Numbered from the stretch's first letter, positions 8,402 to 17,932 are shown. The stretch is 64,000 nt of DNA from Bradyrhizobium sp. 199 (GCF_023073355.1 NZ_JADPJI010000004.1:176588-240587), one strand, 5' to 3'. Program-made: numbers and translations. The notes: generated from the sequence alone by a model not told the origin.

Positions 8402-10627
8402 TCAGACGGCCAGCCGCCGTGACGCCGCCAGGGCAGCCAGCGCCTCTTCGAGCTTCTCCCGGTCGAGCGGCTTGATCAGAAATCCGTTCATGCCTGCCTC
8501 GAAGCAGGCATAGCGATCCTCCACGAGCGTATTGGCGGTGAGCGCGAGGATCGGCGTGTGGTGGCCGCCGGTCGCGGCCTCATGCGCGCGGATCCGCTTC
8601 GTCGCTTCGATGCCGTCGAGCTGCGGCATCTGGATATCCATCAGCACGAGATCATAGGGCGTGCCGGCCGAGGACGCGGCGAGCCAGGATTCCAGCGCGG
8701 CCTCGCCGTGGACGGCGATGACAACGCGATGGCCGAGTTTCGTCAGCAGCGAGCGCATCAACAGCGCGTTGATCTCGTTGTCCTCGGCAACGAGGATAGA
8801 CAGGCCCTTTGCAGGTTTCGCGCCGGTGGCTTCAGCCGGCGGTTCCGGCGCAATATCGGGTGAAGCGACCTCCGGCGTCAGCGCGAGGCGCGCGGCGAGC
8901 GAGGCTGCCCGCAGGGGCTTCACCAGAAAACCGGTGAAGGCCGGCGACAGCTTTTCATGGCGCGAGCTCGACGTCAGCAGCACGAGGCGCTGTGGCGCAT
9001 GCGGGCGAGCCATTTCACCCAGACGGTCGGCCACGGCAGGGCCGATCGCGCGATCAATCAGCACGGCGTGCCATGAGCGTTCGGGCAGCAGCGCTTCGGC
9101 GACCGCCGCGTCCGCGACCATGCAGGTCTGGCCACCCCAACGTTCCAGACGGCGCGCGATCAGGGACGCCTCGATGCCGTGGGCGACGAGCAGCATCGAC
9201 TTGCCGGCGAGGTCGGGGCTCGGAAAAGCCGTCTGTCCCGCGCCGGCTTGCGACGGCGGAAGCGGCACCGCGATCTCGAAAGTCGAGCCTTTGCCCGGCT
9301 CGCTCGTGAGCGTGATCCGGCCGCCCATGCGCCTGGCGATGCGTTCGCTGATGGCGAGGCCAAGCCCGGTGCCGCCATAGGTTCGGGCGACGCGCTCGTC
9401 GGCCTGCTCGAACTCGCGGAAGATGCGTTGCTGTGCTTCCGGAGCAATGCCGATGCCGGTGTCGCGGACCAGGAAGCTGATCTCGTTCGGCCAGATGCCG
9501 GGTTCGACGATCAGCGCGACGCCGCCGTTGCTTGTGAATTTGATGGCATTGCCGGCGAGATTGAGCAGCACCTGGCGCAGCCGCGCGGCATCGCCGACGA
9601 CTTCGAGCGGCAGGCGCTCGTCGACATAGGCCGCGATCTCGAGCTGCTTTGACTGCGCGCGCGGCGCGAGCAGTTCGGTGATCTCCTCGACCAGGGTCGA
9701 GAGCGCGAACGGGCGTTGCTCCAGGTCGAGCTTGCCGGCCTCGATCTTGGAATAGTCGAGCAGCTCCTCGATCAGCGCCATCAGGGCTTCGCCCGACGTC
9801 TTCACCGCTCTGGCGTAGGTGGTCTGCTCCGGCGTCAGGGTGGTGTCGAGCAACAGGCCGCCCATGCCGATGATGCCGTTCAGCGGCGTGCGGATCTCGT
9901 GCGAGGCCATCGCGAGAAAGCGCGACTTGGCGCGGTTGGCGGCGTCGGCCTGGTCACGCGCATCGGACAGCGCGCGTTCGGTCTCGGTGCGATCGGTGAC
10001 GTCGCGGCCCACGCTCTGCAATTCGGCGGGTTGCCCGGCATCGAGGCGGACGTAGCCCTCCCGCCAGGCAATCCAGCGCGCGCCGAGCGGGGTTGCGATC
10101 TTCTGGTCGTGGATGCGCGTGCCGTTGCTCTCTCGCGCGCTGTCGCCCTGCTCCAGCACGTCGAAGTCGAAACGCGTGCCGACCAGCGCGCTGCGCAGCT
10201 GTCCGGCGAGGGCGCAATAGGCCTCGTTGGCAAAGGTGATGCGGCCGCTTGTGTCGCGCAGCACGATGAGGTCGCCCTGCTGTTCGAACAGGCTGCGGGC
10301 GCGTTCTTCCGCTTCCTTCAGCTCCCAATTGCGGTCGATCAGCGCCTCGTTATGGGCGGCGAGCGTCCGCAGCCGCTTGTTGACGAAGCGCAGGCGCATG
10401 CTCAGCGTCGCAAGGCCGAGGCAGGCGAGCGCGAACAGGAAGCTGGCGCCGATCGCAAACGCGTGGGGATCGTAGCCGGAATTCTCGGACCGGCTGCCGG
10501 TCACGAAACCATAGGCGCCGCCGAAGGTCGCCGAGAAGATCATGAAAGAGCGGATCGCAAAGGCAATTCGGGGGTGCTGTCGCCTGAAGCGGCGCATGCG
10601 CACCTTGATCCGGAACGTCCGACCCAT
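8402..10627 (-). CDS. Membrane hybrid sensor histidine kinase with pseudo-receiver and receiver
   Basis: The 741-residue protein has two membrane helices within the first 80 residues, a short coiled coil, a PAS domain (about 105-215), HisKA with H243 in SHEIRTPLNGIIGMGG, and HATPase_c (NAIKFT, DTGIGI, GTGLGL). A receiver-like domain (about 470-575) and a true receiver (about 610-735) with Asp664 in VLMDIQMPQLDG follow. The first receiver lacks the acidic pair (LLVAHG where LLVDD is usual), so it is probably not phosphorylated normally. The architecture resembles BarA/ArcB-like kinases, but there is no HPt domain. The ATG at 10627 fits the upstream GGGG better than a GTG two codons earlier. 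The signal is unknown. Confidence 0.88.
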   Translation of the reverse strand: MGRTFRIKVRMRRFRRQHPRIAFAIRSFMIFSATFGGAYGFVTGSRSENSGYDPHAFAIGASFLFALACLGLATLSMRLRFVNKRLRTLAAHNEALIDRNWELKEAEERARSLFEQQGDLIVLRDTSGRITFANEAYCALAGQLRSALVGTRFDFDVLEQGDSARESNGTRIHDQKIATPLGARWIAWREGYVRLDAGQPAELQSVGRDVTDRTETERALSDARDQADAANRAKSRFLAMASHEIRTPLNGIIGMGGLLLDTTLTPEQTTYARAVKTSGEALMALIEELLDYSKIEAGKLDLEQRPFALSTLVEEITELLAPRAQSKQLEIAAYVDERLPLEVVGDAARLRQVLLNLAGNAIKFTSNGGVALIVEPGIWPNEISFLVRDTGIGIAPEAQQRIFREFEQADERVARTYGGTGLGLAISERIARRMGGRITLTSEPGKGSTFEIAVPLPPSQAGAGQTAFPSPDLAGKSMLLVAHGIEASLIARRLERWGGQTCMVADAAVAEALLPERSWHAVLIDRAIGPAVADRLGEMARPHAPQRLVLLTSSSRHEKLSPAFTGFLVKPLRAASLAARLALTPEVASPDIAPEPPAEATGAKPAKGLSILVAEDNEINALLMRSLLTKLGHRVVIAVHGEAALESWLAASSAGTPYDLVLMDIQMPQLDGIEATKRIRAHEAATGGHHTPILALTANTLVEDRYACFEAGMNGFLIKPLDREKLEEALAALAASRRLAV

Positions 10628-10755
10628 CGTCACCGACCCCGACTCTTTTTCGAAATCCTGCCACCGCCGGCTGTGACGATGTCGCGCCGACCTTGCGAAC
10701 AGCTTGAGACTTTGGCGCCGCCTCCGAACAGGACTAACGAGGTGTTAACGCCTCA

Positions 10756-10853
10756 GAGCGTGATCCGGACCCGAAGGGCCGCGTTAGCGCAAAGTGTTCG
10801 GCGGTTTTCCGTCGCGACAAACGCGAAAGCGTTTGCGCGGAGATCATGCTCAC
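10756..10853 (+). repeat. Degenerate copy of the AAAGCATGATCC palindromic repeat
   Basis: The element keeps the outer parts GCGTGATCCGGA and GAGATCATGCTCA and the inner GCGGTTTTCCG. It also carries an inserted second palindrome, ACGCGAAAGCGTTTGCGC. It ends a few bases beyond the stop codon of the exported protein that follows on the minus strand. That matches the 3'-end position of the other copies. It may act as a 3' mRNA hairpin. Confidence 0.65.
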
Positions 10854-10858
10854 GCAAT

Positions 10859-11332
10859 TTACAGCGAGGCGGCCTGGAGCGGGAGCGGGCGATGACCGCC
10901 ATGGGCACCGGCGATCAGCGCCGCGGCCTCGCGCTGCGAGAACGACTTCGAGCGCACATAGATGCGGTAATCGGCCGGGCCCTCGCTGGAGAGGTAGACC
11001 ACCGGTCCGCCATCGACCGGCTGCGCGGCGATCGAGATCAATCGTGTCGACGGATTGGCATGGCAGGAGTCCGGCTCGGAACCTGGGCCGTCGTCGACCA
11101 CGGCGAAGTCCGCAGCGTCAGCATCATCGGTGATCTGAACCCGCACCGTGGCGCGCTCCGGATCCTCGGTGAAGGCGACGTGCACGCCGGCGGTCCAGAA
11201 CAGCGAGGTCAGCTCGACCGAGGTGTCGCCGAGCGCGATGCAGGGCTGTGAGACCGATCCGATCTCGGCGCGAGCAAACACCGCTGCCGCCAACAGGGGA
11301 ACAACCGAGACCAGGATCTTGAAACGCAACAT
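10859..11332 (-). CDS. Exported protein of unknown function
   Basis: The 157-residue precursor has a clear signal peptide (about 1-23, cleavage near VFARAEI). Two cysteines in the mature part (PCIALG and DSCHANP) could form a disulfide. The mature domain is mostly beta-predicted and has no motif I recognise. The C-terminal half (YRIYVRSKSFSQREA) is basic. It stands alone between the sensor kinase and the comM-like gene, with its stop beside a degenerate palindromic repeat. Confidence 0.7.
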   Translation of the reverse strand: MLRFKILVSVVPLLAAAVFARAEIGSVSQPCIALGDTSVELTSLFWTAGVHVAFTEDPERATVRVQITDDADAADFAVVDDGPGSEPDSCHANPSTRLISIAAQPVDGGPVVYLSSEGPADYRIYVRSKSFSQREAAALIAGAHGGHRPLPLQAASL

Positions 11333-11429
11333 GACACTCTACTCGCGCAGGCCGCTCGGAACTCATCGGGCCTTATGGTTTGTAGAGCGTAAAGGAAACT
11401 CGTTACCACCGAGTTGATGCGCGCAATGA

Positions 11430-12968
11430 TCAGGCCAGCTGACGCACATCCTCCGCGAGTGCGCGATAGGACAGCGCTTCGGCCAGATGCAGCCGGCCGA
11501 TCTTGTCGGCGGAATCGAGATCGGCCAGCGTGCGCGCCACCCGCAGCACGCGGTGGTAGCCCCGCGCCGACAGCCGCATCGTCTCGGCGGCATCGCGCAG
11601 CAATTTCTGGCCTTGCGCATCCGGCTTGGCGATCTCCTCCAGCACGGAGGCGGGGGCCTCGGCATTGGTGCGGACCTTGGGCAGGCCGGCATCGGCATAG
11701 CGCGCGAGCTGGATGTCGCGCGCCGCCGCCACGCGCGCGGCGACGTCGGCCGATCCCTCCGCCGGCGGCGGCAGGATCAGATCGGCCGCGGTCACGGCCG
11801 GCACCTCGATGCGCAGATCGATGCGGTCCATCAGCGGACCCGAGATGCGCGCCTGGTAATCGCCGGTGCAACGGTCGATGCGGCCACGCTTGCAGGCATA
11901 GCCGGGCTCGAACGCGTTGCCGCAGCGGCACGGATTCATCGCCGCGACCAGCATGAAGCGTGCAGGGTAGGTGACGCGATGATTGGCGCGCGACACGGCG
12001 ACCTCGCCGTTCTCCAGCGGCTGCCGCAGCGAATCGAGCACGCGCGGATCGAATTCGGGCAGCTCGTCGAGGAACAGCACGCCCTGATGCGCCAGCGAGA
12101 TTTCGCCGGGCCTGGCGCGCATGCCGCCGCCGGTGAGCGCGGCCATGCTGGCGGAATGATGCGGCGAGCGGAACGGCCGCCGCGCCGTCAGCGCGCCGCC
12201 TTCGATCTCGCCGGCGACGGACGCGATCATCGAGACCTCGAGCAGCTCGCCCGGCGACAGCGGCGGCAGGATCGAGGGCAGCCGCGCCGCCAGCATCGAT
12301 TTGCCGGCGCCGGGCGCGCCGATCATCAGCAAATGATGACCGCCGGCAGCCGCGATCTCCAGCGCGCGCTTGGCGCTTTCCTGACCCTTGATGTCGCGCA
12401 GGTCGAGCGTGGACGCCGCGGCTTCGTGCACCTTCGGCGAGGGTCGCGACAGCACCTGCGTGCCTTTGAAGTGGTTGGCGATCTGGATCAGCGAGCTTGC
12501 TGCGATAATCTGGATGTCCGGGCTCGCCCACGCCGCTTCGGAGCCGCAAGCCGCCGGGCAGATCAGCCCTTCCTCGCGCATATTGGCGCCGATGGCGGCG
12601 GGAAGAGCGCCGGCCACGGGCGCGATCGAGCCGTCCAGCCCGAGTTCGCCGAGCACGGTAAATCCGGTCAGCGCATCCGGCGGGATCGCACCAATCGCAG
12701 CCATCAGGCCGAGCGCGATCGGGAGGTCGTAATGGCTGCCCTCCTTGGGCAGGTCGGCGGGCGCCAGATTGACGATGATCCGGCGCGCCGGTAGCGCGAG
12801 GCCCGAGGCGATCAGCGCCGAGCGCACCCGCTCGCGTGCCTCCGACACCGCCTTGTCCGGCAGGCCGACGATGGCGAAGGCCGGCAGTCCCGGCGCGACC
12901 TGCACCTGCACGTCGACCGCGCGGGCCTCGATCCCCTCAAAGGCGACGGTAGAAACCCGCTGAACCAT
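11430..12968 (-). CDS. comM: YifB/ComM family Mg-chelatase-like AAA+ ATPase
   Basis: The 512-residue protein has the family order. An N-terminal Lon-type substrate domain (GLPAFAIVGLPD, NLAPADLPKEG) is followed by a AAA+ Mg-chelatase module with Walker A GAPGAGKS and Walker B VLFLDELPEF, and a C-terminal domain. A cysteine-rich NPCRCGN segment and the motif RFMLVAAMNP are typical. In Vibrio and Haemophilus, ComM is a helicase for branch migration during natural transformation; the role in rhizobia is not established. The ATG at 12968 gives the conserved MVQRVSTVAFEG start; upstream in-frame codons look like leader sequence. Confidence 0.93.
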   Translation of the reverse strand: MVQRVSTVAFEGIEARAVDVQVQVAPGLPAFAIVGLPDKAVSEARERVRSALIASGLALPARRIIVNLAPADLPKEGSHYDLPIALGLMAAIGAIPPDALTGFTVLGELGLDGSIAPVAGALPAAIGANMREEGLICPAACGSEAAWASPDIQIIAASSLIQIANHFKGTQVLSRPSPKVHEAAASTLDLRDIKGQESAKRALEIAAAGGHHLLMIGAPGAGKSMLAARLPSILPPLSPGELLEVSMIASVAGEIEGGALTARRPFRSPHHSASMAALTGGGMRARPGEISLAHQGVLFLDELPEFDPRVLDSLRQPLENGEVAVSRANHRVTYPARFMLVAAMNPCRCGNAFEPGYACKRGRIDRCTGDYQARISGPLMDRIDLRIEVPAVTAADLILPPPAEGSADVAARVAAARDIQLARYADAGLPKVRTNAEAPASVLEEIAKPDAQGQKLLRDAAETMRLSARGYHRVLRVARTLADLDSADKIGRLHLAEALSYRALAEDVRQLA

Positions 12969-13197
12969 GCTCAAACCAGCCTGCCCCTTTCGCACAATTA
13001 GGGGTAGCAGAGCTCGGCCCTCTCCGCAAGAACAATAGGGGAACGATCCCCACAAGGGGAGCAAACCCTAACCAGCCCTAAACACCAAGCCGACACTACG
13101 CCTCGAATGCCGGCTTCTGTCCTCAGCACATCCCAATGAATGTCCGCTACTCCTAGGGCTACGGGATGGGCCGTGGTCTAACGGGTGAACAATTCAA

Positions 13198-13443
13198 ATG
13201 CTTGCAAATCGCCGCAGAACCGAACGTCGGATGTGCAGCCGGCTCGCCAAGATCCATTTTGGCGCGGGCTCGCTGCCGCGGGACTGCACGATCACCGATA
13301 TTTCGGACGGTGGCGTGAAAGTGGTGGCGGAATTTCTGGAAGTGCCGCCGCAATTCACCATTATCTTCGCGCCCGATTACTCCCGGCAATGCCGCCTGCG
13401 CTGGCGCATCGGCTGCGAGTTCGGCGCCGAATTCACCGATTAG
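13198..13443 (+). CDS. PilZ domain protein (predicted c-di-GMP binding)
   Basis: This is an 81-residue single-domain protein. It has the PilZ signature of an N-terminal arginine cluster (RRRTERR) followed by DISDGGVKV near residue 36; in the family these bind cyclic di-GMP. The rest (FAPDYSRQCRLRWRIG and EFGAEF) matches the beta-barrel end. It lies just upstream of a TadD-like gene and near cpaBCDE, so a link to pilus control is possible but unproven. It is complete and starts with ATG. Confidence 0.85.
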   Translation: MLANRRRTERRMCSRLAKIHFGAGSLPRDCTITDISDGGVKVVAEFLEVPPQFTIIFAPDYSRQCRLRWRIGCEFGAEFTD

Positions 13444-13522
13444 GGTGTCAGGGCCGCGCTCCTTAACGGGACTTTAGCGTTAATCGGTAAGCATCTCTGA
13501 TCAGTTGCCGAGTGATCAGAGT

Positions 13523-14299
13523 ATGTCCAAGCGTTCGTCCCTCGCCTCTCCTGCGGCGAGATTGCTGCTTCCCGCACTCCTGGTGCTCGTCCTCGGCGGC
13601 TGCCAGACCGCCGGCATCGAGGATGTGACCGGCGCGCTCGGCGTCAAATCGGAAGCGGCTGTCAAGGCCGACGCCACGCCGGAAATGGACGCTTTGCGTG
13701 CGCGCTATCGTGCCAAGCCTGGTGATCCCGACGTTGCGCTTGCCTACGGCAAGGCGTTGCGCGAGAGCGGTCAACGCGCACAAGCGGTCGCGGTATTGGA
13801 GCAGGCCGTGCTCGGTCATTCCAGCAACAAGGCGCTGCTCGCTGGCTATGGCCGCGCGCTTGCCGACAACGGTAATTTCCAGCAGGCCTTCGACGTCCTC
13901 GGCCGCGCGCATTCGCCTGAGGATCCCGATTGGCGCATCCTGTCAGCGCAGGGCGCGGCGCTCGATCAGCTCGGCCGCAACGAGGAAGCGCAGCAATATT
14001 ACGCCGCGGCGTTGAAGATCGTGCCGAACGAGCCGACCGTGCTGTCCAATCTCGGCCTGTCCTATATGCTGCAAAACAATCTGCCGAAGGCCGAACAGGT
14101 GCTCGGCCGCGCTTATCAACGCGATCAGAACGATGTGCGGGTCCGCGCCAATCTGGCGCTCGTGCTGGGATTGCAAGGCCGCGAGGCCGAGGCCGAAATC
14201 CTCGTGAAGGCCGACTTGCCGCCCGAGCAGGCCGCGGCCAAGGTCACTGCGCTCCGGCAACTGCTGGCGAAGAAACAGCAGCAACGGGCGGACAAATAG
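13523..14299 (+). CDS. tadD: TadD-like TPR lipoprotein of the Tad pilus system
   Basis: The 258-residue precursor has a lipoprotein signal (LLPALLVLVLGGCQTAG, lipobox near residue 26). About four tetratricopeptide repeats follow from residue 60 (for example DPDVALAYGKALRESGQ and PTVLSNLGLSYMLQNN). TadD proteins are outer-membrane-associated TPR lipoproteins needed for Flp pilus assembly, probably as a secretin pilotin. The gene faces cpaE tail to tail. ATG 13523 was chosen over TTG 13505 because it places the positive n-region directly before the hydrophobic core. Assignment as TadD rests on the neighbours. Confidence 0.82.
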   Translation: MSKRSSLASPAARLLLPALLVLVLGGCQTAGIEDVTGALGVKSEAAVKADATPEMDALRARYRAKPGDPDVALAYGKALRESGQRAQAVAVLEQAVLGHSSNKALLAGYGRALADNGNFQQAFDVLGRAHSPEDPDWRILSAQGAALDQLGRNEEAQQYYAAALKIVPNEPTVLSNLGLSYMLQNNLPKAEQVLGRAYQRDQNDVRVRANLALVLGLQGREAEAEILVKADLPPEQAAAKVTALRQLLAKKQQQRADK

Positions 14300-14333
14300 C
14301 CCGCCCGCATAGATTCTCTTTCCACTACGCTTG

Positions 14334-14350
14334 AAAAGGCCTCCGGCCTT
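14334..14350 (-). terminator. Hairpin at the end of cpaE, between convergent genes
   Basis: AAGGCC-TCC-GGCCTT is a perfect 6-bp stem with a 3-base loop. Read on the minus strand it is followed by a short T run (CCTTTTC), so it could be a rho-independent terminator for the cpaB-E operon. It overlaps the cpaE stop codon by two bases. The T run is short, so strength is doubtful. Confidence 0.5.
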
Positions 14351-15638
14351 ACGACGCCTTGCGATGCGGGGCTGATCCGCGCCCCGGCTTGCCCTTCAGC
14401 CTCTTCAGCAGCGGCTCGAGCAACGAGCGCTTCGGCTTCTTCACCTCACCGCGGCCGGCGAGGCGGTTGGCCATGTTCTGAAACAGCTCGGTGGTGCGGT
14501 GGTTCTTGGAGACCTCTGCGATCATCTGGCCGTTATTGGCCGCGGTCGAAAACAGCTTCGAATCGAACGGGATCACCGCCAGCGGCTGGCTCTCCATGGT
14601 CTTGGCGAAGGCCTTGACCTCGATCTCCGCGCGCTTGTGCATGCCGACCTGGTTGAGGCAGTACAGCGGCGGCCGGTCGTTCGGTCGTGCTGCCTTCAGC
14701 ACGCTCAGCATGTTCTTGGTGTTGCGCAAATTGGCGAGATCGGGCTCGGCCACGATCACGATGTCGTCGGCATTCACCAGCGCGCGCCGTGTCCAGCCGG
14801 ACCATTGGTGCGGGACGTCGAGCACGATGCAGGGCGTGGTCATGCGCAGCGTGTCGAAGATGGCGTCAAAGGCTTCGGCGCCGAAATCGTAGACGCGGTC
14901 GAGGGTGACGGGCGCAGCGAGGAGGCTGAGGCGGTCGGTGCATTTGGAGAGCAGGCGCTCCATCAGCGCCGTGTCCGGCCGGTCCTGCGACAGCACAGCG
15001 TTGGCGATGCCCTGCGCCGGGTCCTGATTGTAGTCGAGGCCCGCGGTGCCGAAGGCGAGGTCGAGGTCGATCACGACCGAATCGAGCGAAAGGTCGCGGG
15101 CGATGGTCCAGGCCACATTATGCGCGACCGTGGAGGCGCCGACGCCGCCCTTGGCGCCGACCACCGCGATGACGCGGCCGGTGATGATGGCCTCGGAGGC
15201 CGAGAACAGGCTGCAGATCGAGCGGACGACATCGAGGGTTTCGACCGGTCCGATCACATAGTCGTTGACGCCGCGGCGCACCAGCTCGCGATAGGGCGCG
15301 GTGTCGTTGGGATTGCCGATCACGACGACGCGGGTGCCGGGATCGCAGACGCCGGCGAGGTCGTCGAGCCCCTCGAGGATGTCGCGCGTGCCGTCGGATT
15401 CGATCACGATCACGTTCGGCGTCGGCATCGTCTCATAGACTTCGATCGCCGCGGCAAGGCCGCCGTCCTTGGCGGTGAGATGCGCCTTGGCGAGCCGGCG
15501 GTCCTGCCCCGCCGCGGTCACCGCGGCGAGCGTTTTTTCGGTCTCGCAAAAGGCCTGCACCGAGATCCGAGGAACCGGCGCAATGTGTTCCTCGGGGTGT
15601 TGCGGATCGTCCGCGTCTTCGTCGTGGAGACGTGTCAT
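14349..15638 (-). CDS. cpaE: Tad pilus assembly ATPase CpaE/TadZ
   Basis: The 429-residue protein has an N-terminal receiver-like domain (about 25-150) without clear phospho-acceptor chemistry. A ParA/MinD-type ATPase with deviant Walker A VVGAKGGVGAST near residue 160 follows, with VVIDLDLAFG as Walker A' and CIVLDVPHQW as Walker B. CpaE/TadZ places the Tad machinery at the cell pole. The start at 15638 overlaps the cpaD stop by ATGA, showing translational coupling; the ORF extends upstream only as a shadow. The usual next gene, cpaF, is not present; the 3' neighbour is a convergent tadD. Confidence 0.92.
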   Translation of the reverse strand: MTRLHDEDADDPQHPEEHIAPVPRISVQAFCETEKTLAAVTAAGQDRRLAKAHLTAKDGGLAAAIEVYETMPTPNVIVIESDGTRDILEGLDDLAGVCDPGTRVVVIGNPNDTAPYRELVRRGVNDYVIGPVETLDVVRSICSLFSASEAIITGRVIAVVGAKGGVGASTVAHNVAWTIARDLSLDSVVIDLDLAFGTAGLDYNQDPAQGIANAVLSQDRPDTALMERLLSKCTDRLSLLAAPVTLDRVYDFGAEAFDAIFDTLRMTTPCIVLDVPHQWSGWTRRALVNADDIVIVAEPDLANLRNTKNMLSVLKAARPNDRPPLYCLNQVGMHKRAEIEVKAFAKTMESQPLAVIPFDSKLFSTAANNGQMIAEVSKNHRTTELFQNMANRLAGRGEVKKPKRSLLEPLLKRLKGKPGRGSAPHRKAS

Positions 15639-16369
15639 TTGCCGGTATCGCTGAGTTTGGCCTTGTCGGAATCGGGTGAGGGGGTCGCGATCGGCGTGCC
15701 CTTGCGGTAGCGCTCGAAGGCGATGTCGCGTCGCGCGGTATAGGCGGGAGTCTCGGCGCGCGGCTGCTCGAGATCGGCGGGGTTGTCGATCATGGCGGCG
15801 AGATTGCGCTGGCTGGCGCAGCCCAGATTGAAATAGGGCCGGTTCTCGCTGTAGCCGGGATCGAGGATGTTGGGCCCGACGTCTTCCGGCCACAGCCCGC
15901 AGGGGCCTGCGACCGCGGCGATCCTGGAATAGCTCAGGCGGATGGTGGGCAGCAGCCCGGGATCTTCAGGGCGATAGGGATGCTGAACGATGGCCCGCGA
16001 CGGCACGCCGCCGGATGCGAGCACGGATCGGATCTCCTGATAGGTCGCGGCCGCCGCGCGCGAATTGGCGCTGTCGACGGGGACGTCGACGACGACGGAG
16101 CCGGTGCCTTCGCGAACCCAGTCCCGCGCGATGCCCGTGACGTCCGAATGCTGCGCAGCCGAGAGGCCGCCCCTCGCCTTGCCGACGAAAATGACGATCG
16201 ACTTCTTGCCTTCCTGCACCGCGATCGGGTGACGCTGACGATAGTCGGTCGGCACCGTCTGGGTGACGATCTCGCCGGCGGTGTTGCACGCGCCCAGCAT
16301 GATGGAGACGCCCGTCAGTGTCAGTGCGATCCGCAGGTTGCGACGTCGATCGGCTGATGTTGTCGTCAT
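15635..16369 (-). CDS. cpaD: Tad pilus lipoprotein CpaD
   Basis: The 244-residue precursor has a lipoprotein signal ending LGACNTAGE (lipidated Cys near 28). The family core follows: TDYRQRHPI, GCASQRNLAAMIDNPADL and CGLWPEDVG. CpaD proteins are outer-membrane lipoproteins that accompany the CpaC secretin. It sits between cpaC (45 bp) and cpaE (4-bp overlap) in the cpaB-C-D-E operon. Confidence 0.92.
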   Translation of the reverse strand: MTTTSADRRRNLRIALTLTGVSIMLGACNTAGEIVTQTVPTDYRQRHPIAVQEGKKSIVIFVGKARGGLSAAQHSDVTGIARDWVREGTGSVVVDVPVDSANSRAAAATYQEIRSVLASGGVPSRAIVQHPYRPEDPGLLPTIRLSYSRIAAVAGPCGLWPEDVGPNILDPGYSENRPYFNLGCASQRNLAAMIDNPADLEQPRAETPAYTARRDIAFERYRKGTPIATPSPDSDKAKLSDTGK

Positions 16370-16414
16370 CGTCCCCTCTAGCCCCGTTTCTTGCCGGTCC
16401 CCAAACCGTCCGTC

Positions 16415-17932
16415 TCAGTCGATGATGAAGCCGAAATCACCCGACGTGCCGGCGATCGGATCGACGCGGCGCGCGATGCCGTAGAGACGGTTCATGCGGC
16501 CGAGCAGCGCAGACTGCGCGTCCGAGGCCGGCGCGAAGCCGTCGTCGGGCCGTGCCAGTTCTTTCTGGGCGACCGCGCGCACCACATAGGGCGTCACGAT
16601 CACCATCAGCTCGGTTTCGTTGTTGACGAAGTCCTGGCTGCGGAACAGCGCGCCGATAATCGGCACCTGGTCGACGCCGGGCAGGCCGTTGATCGCCTGC
16701 TTGGTCTTCTGCTGGATCAGGCCGGCCATCGCCATCGAGCCACCCGAGGGAATTTCCAGCGTGGTCTCCGCGCGGCGGGTCTGAATTGAGGGAATGGTGA
16801 TCGAGTTGCTCGAGTTCGAGGACACCGCCTGCGTCAGCGTGATGGCGTTCGTATTCGATAGCTCCGAGACCTCGGTCATCACGCGCAGGCTGATGCGGCC
16901 TTCGGCCAGCACGACCGGGGTGAAGTTCAGGGAGATGCCGAATTTCTTGTAGGTGACCTGGGTGGTACAGACGTGGGTGACCGGATCGCAGGAATAGCCT
17001 GCGGGAATCGGGAATTCGCCGCCGGCGATGAAGGTGGCGGATTCGCCCGAGATCGCTGTCAGGCTCGGCTCGGCGAGGGTGCGCATGACGCCGGCGCTTT
17101 CCATCGCGCGCATGGTGGCGCTGACGGTGGCGAAGCCCTTGGCGAGGCCGGCGACGCCGAGCCCGTTGCTGCCGACGATCGGCCCGCCCGAGACCGAGAA
17201 CGGGTTGGAATTGTTGAAATTCACCACCGCCGTGCCGGCATTCAGGCTGGCGCTGAGATCGACCCCGAGCTGCTTGACGATGTCGCGGCGCACTTCGCCG
17301 ACGACGACCTTGAGCATCACCTGGTCGCGGCCGCGCACGACGATGTTGTTGACGACCTTGTCCGAACCGCCGACGAGTTTTGCGGCGACGTCGCCGGCCT
17401 GCTGTGCCTCGACCGGGCTCGACACCGACCCGGTCAGCATCACGCTGTCGCCGACGCCTTCGATCTGCACGCCGGGCAGGGACTGGCGAAGGGCCGCGCG
17501 CATGCCGTTGAGATCGCGCTTCACCGCGATGTCGTAGGAGGCGACCTGCTGGCCGTCGGCGGTGAAGAACACGACGTTGGTCTGGCCGACCTGGCCGCCG
17601 ATGATATAGGCGCGCTGGGACGAGCGGATGACGGCATTGGCGATCTTGGGATCGGCCACCAGCACGTCCTTGACCTCGCGGGGCAGGTCGACGACGACGG
17701 ATTTTCCGACGCCAAGGGAGAGAAAACGCGACCTCGCGGGCGCGATCGTCGCGACCGACGATACCTCGAGATCCGGCGCCTGCATCGGTGCCTGGTCGCC
17801 GACCGGCGCATCAGCGGCGCTGATGCGGTCGGGTGCTGCGAGCAGCCCCAGCATCAGCATCGTCCCGGTCAGGAACGAGCGCGCGCGCTTCCCCCGAATG
17901 CGCAGGCCCGTCCGATCATCCCCGTCCTTCAT
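16415..17932 (-). CDS. cpaC: Tad pilus secretin CpaC
   Basis: The 505-residue protein has a long signal peptide (about 1-40), an N-terminal BON-like/pilus-secretin N domain (SLGVGKSVVVDLPREVKDV), and the C-terminal secretin domain. Hallmarks are GGEFPIPAG, NFTPVVL and PGVDQVPIIGALFRS. CpaC/RcpA forms the outer-membrane channel for the Flp pilus. Two cysteines in the gate loop (SCDPVTHVCT) are typical of alphaproteobacterial members. It is 13 bp from cpaB and 45 bp from cpaD. Confidence 0.95.
   Translation of the reverse strand: MKDGDDRTGLRIRGKRARSFLTGTMLMLGLLAAPDRISAADAPVGDQAPMQAPDLEVSSVATIAPARSRFLSLGVGKSVVVDLPREVKDVLVADPKIANAVIRSSQRAYIIGGQVGQTNVVFFTADGQQVASYDIAVKRDLNGMRAALRQSLPGVQIEGVGDSVMLTGSVSSPVEAQQAGDVAAKLVGGSDKVVNNIVVRGRDQVMLKVVVGEVRRDIVKQLGVDLSASLNAGTAVVNFNNSNPFSVSGGPIVGSNGLGVAGLAKGFATVSATMRAMESAGVMRTLAEPSLTAISGESATFIAGGEFPIPAGYSCDPVTHVCTTQVTYKKFGISLNFTPVVLAEGRISLRVMTEVSELSNTNAITLTQAVSSNSSNSITIPSIQTRRAETTLEIPSGGSMAMAGLIQQKTKQAINGLPGVDQVPIIGALFRSQDFVNNETELMVIVTPYVVRAVAQKELARPDDGFAPASDAQSALLGRMNRLYGIARRVDPIAGTSGDFGFIID

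Noticed and set aside
9716..11251. 511-residue open frame opposite the membrane sensor kinase
   Set aside because: It crosses the repeat and two real minus-strand genes; no ribosome site or motif.
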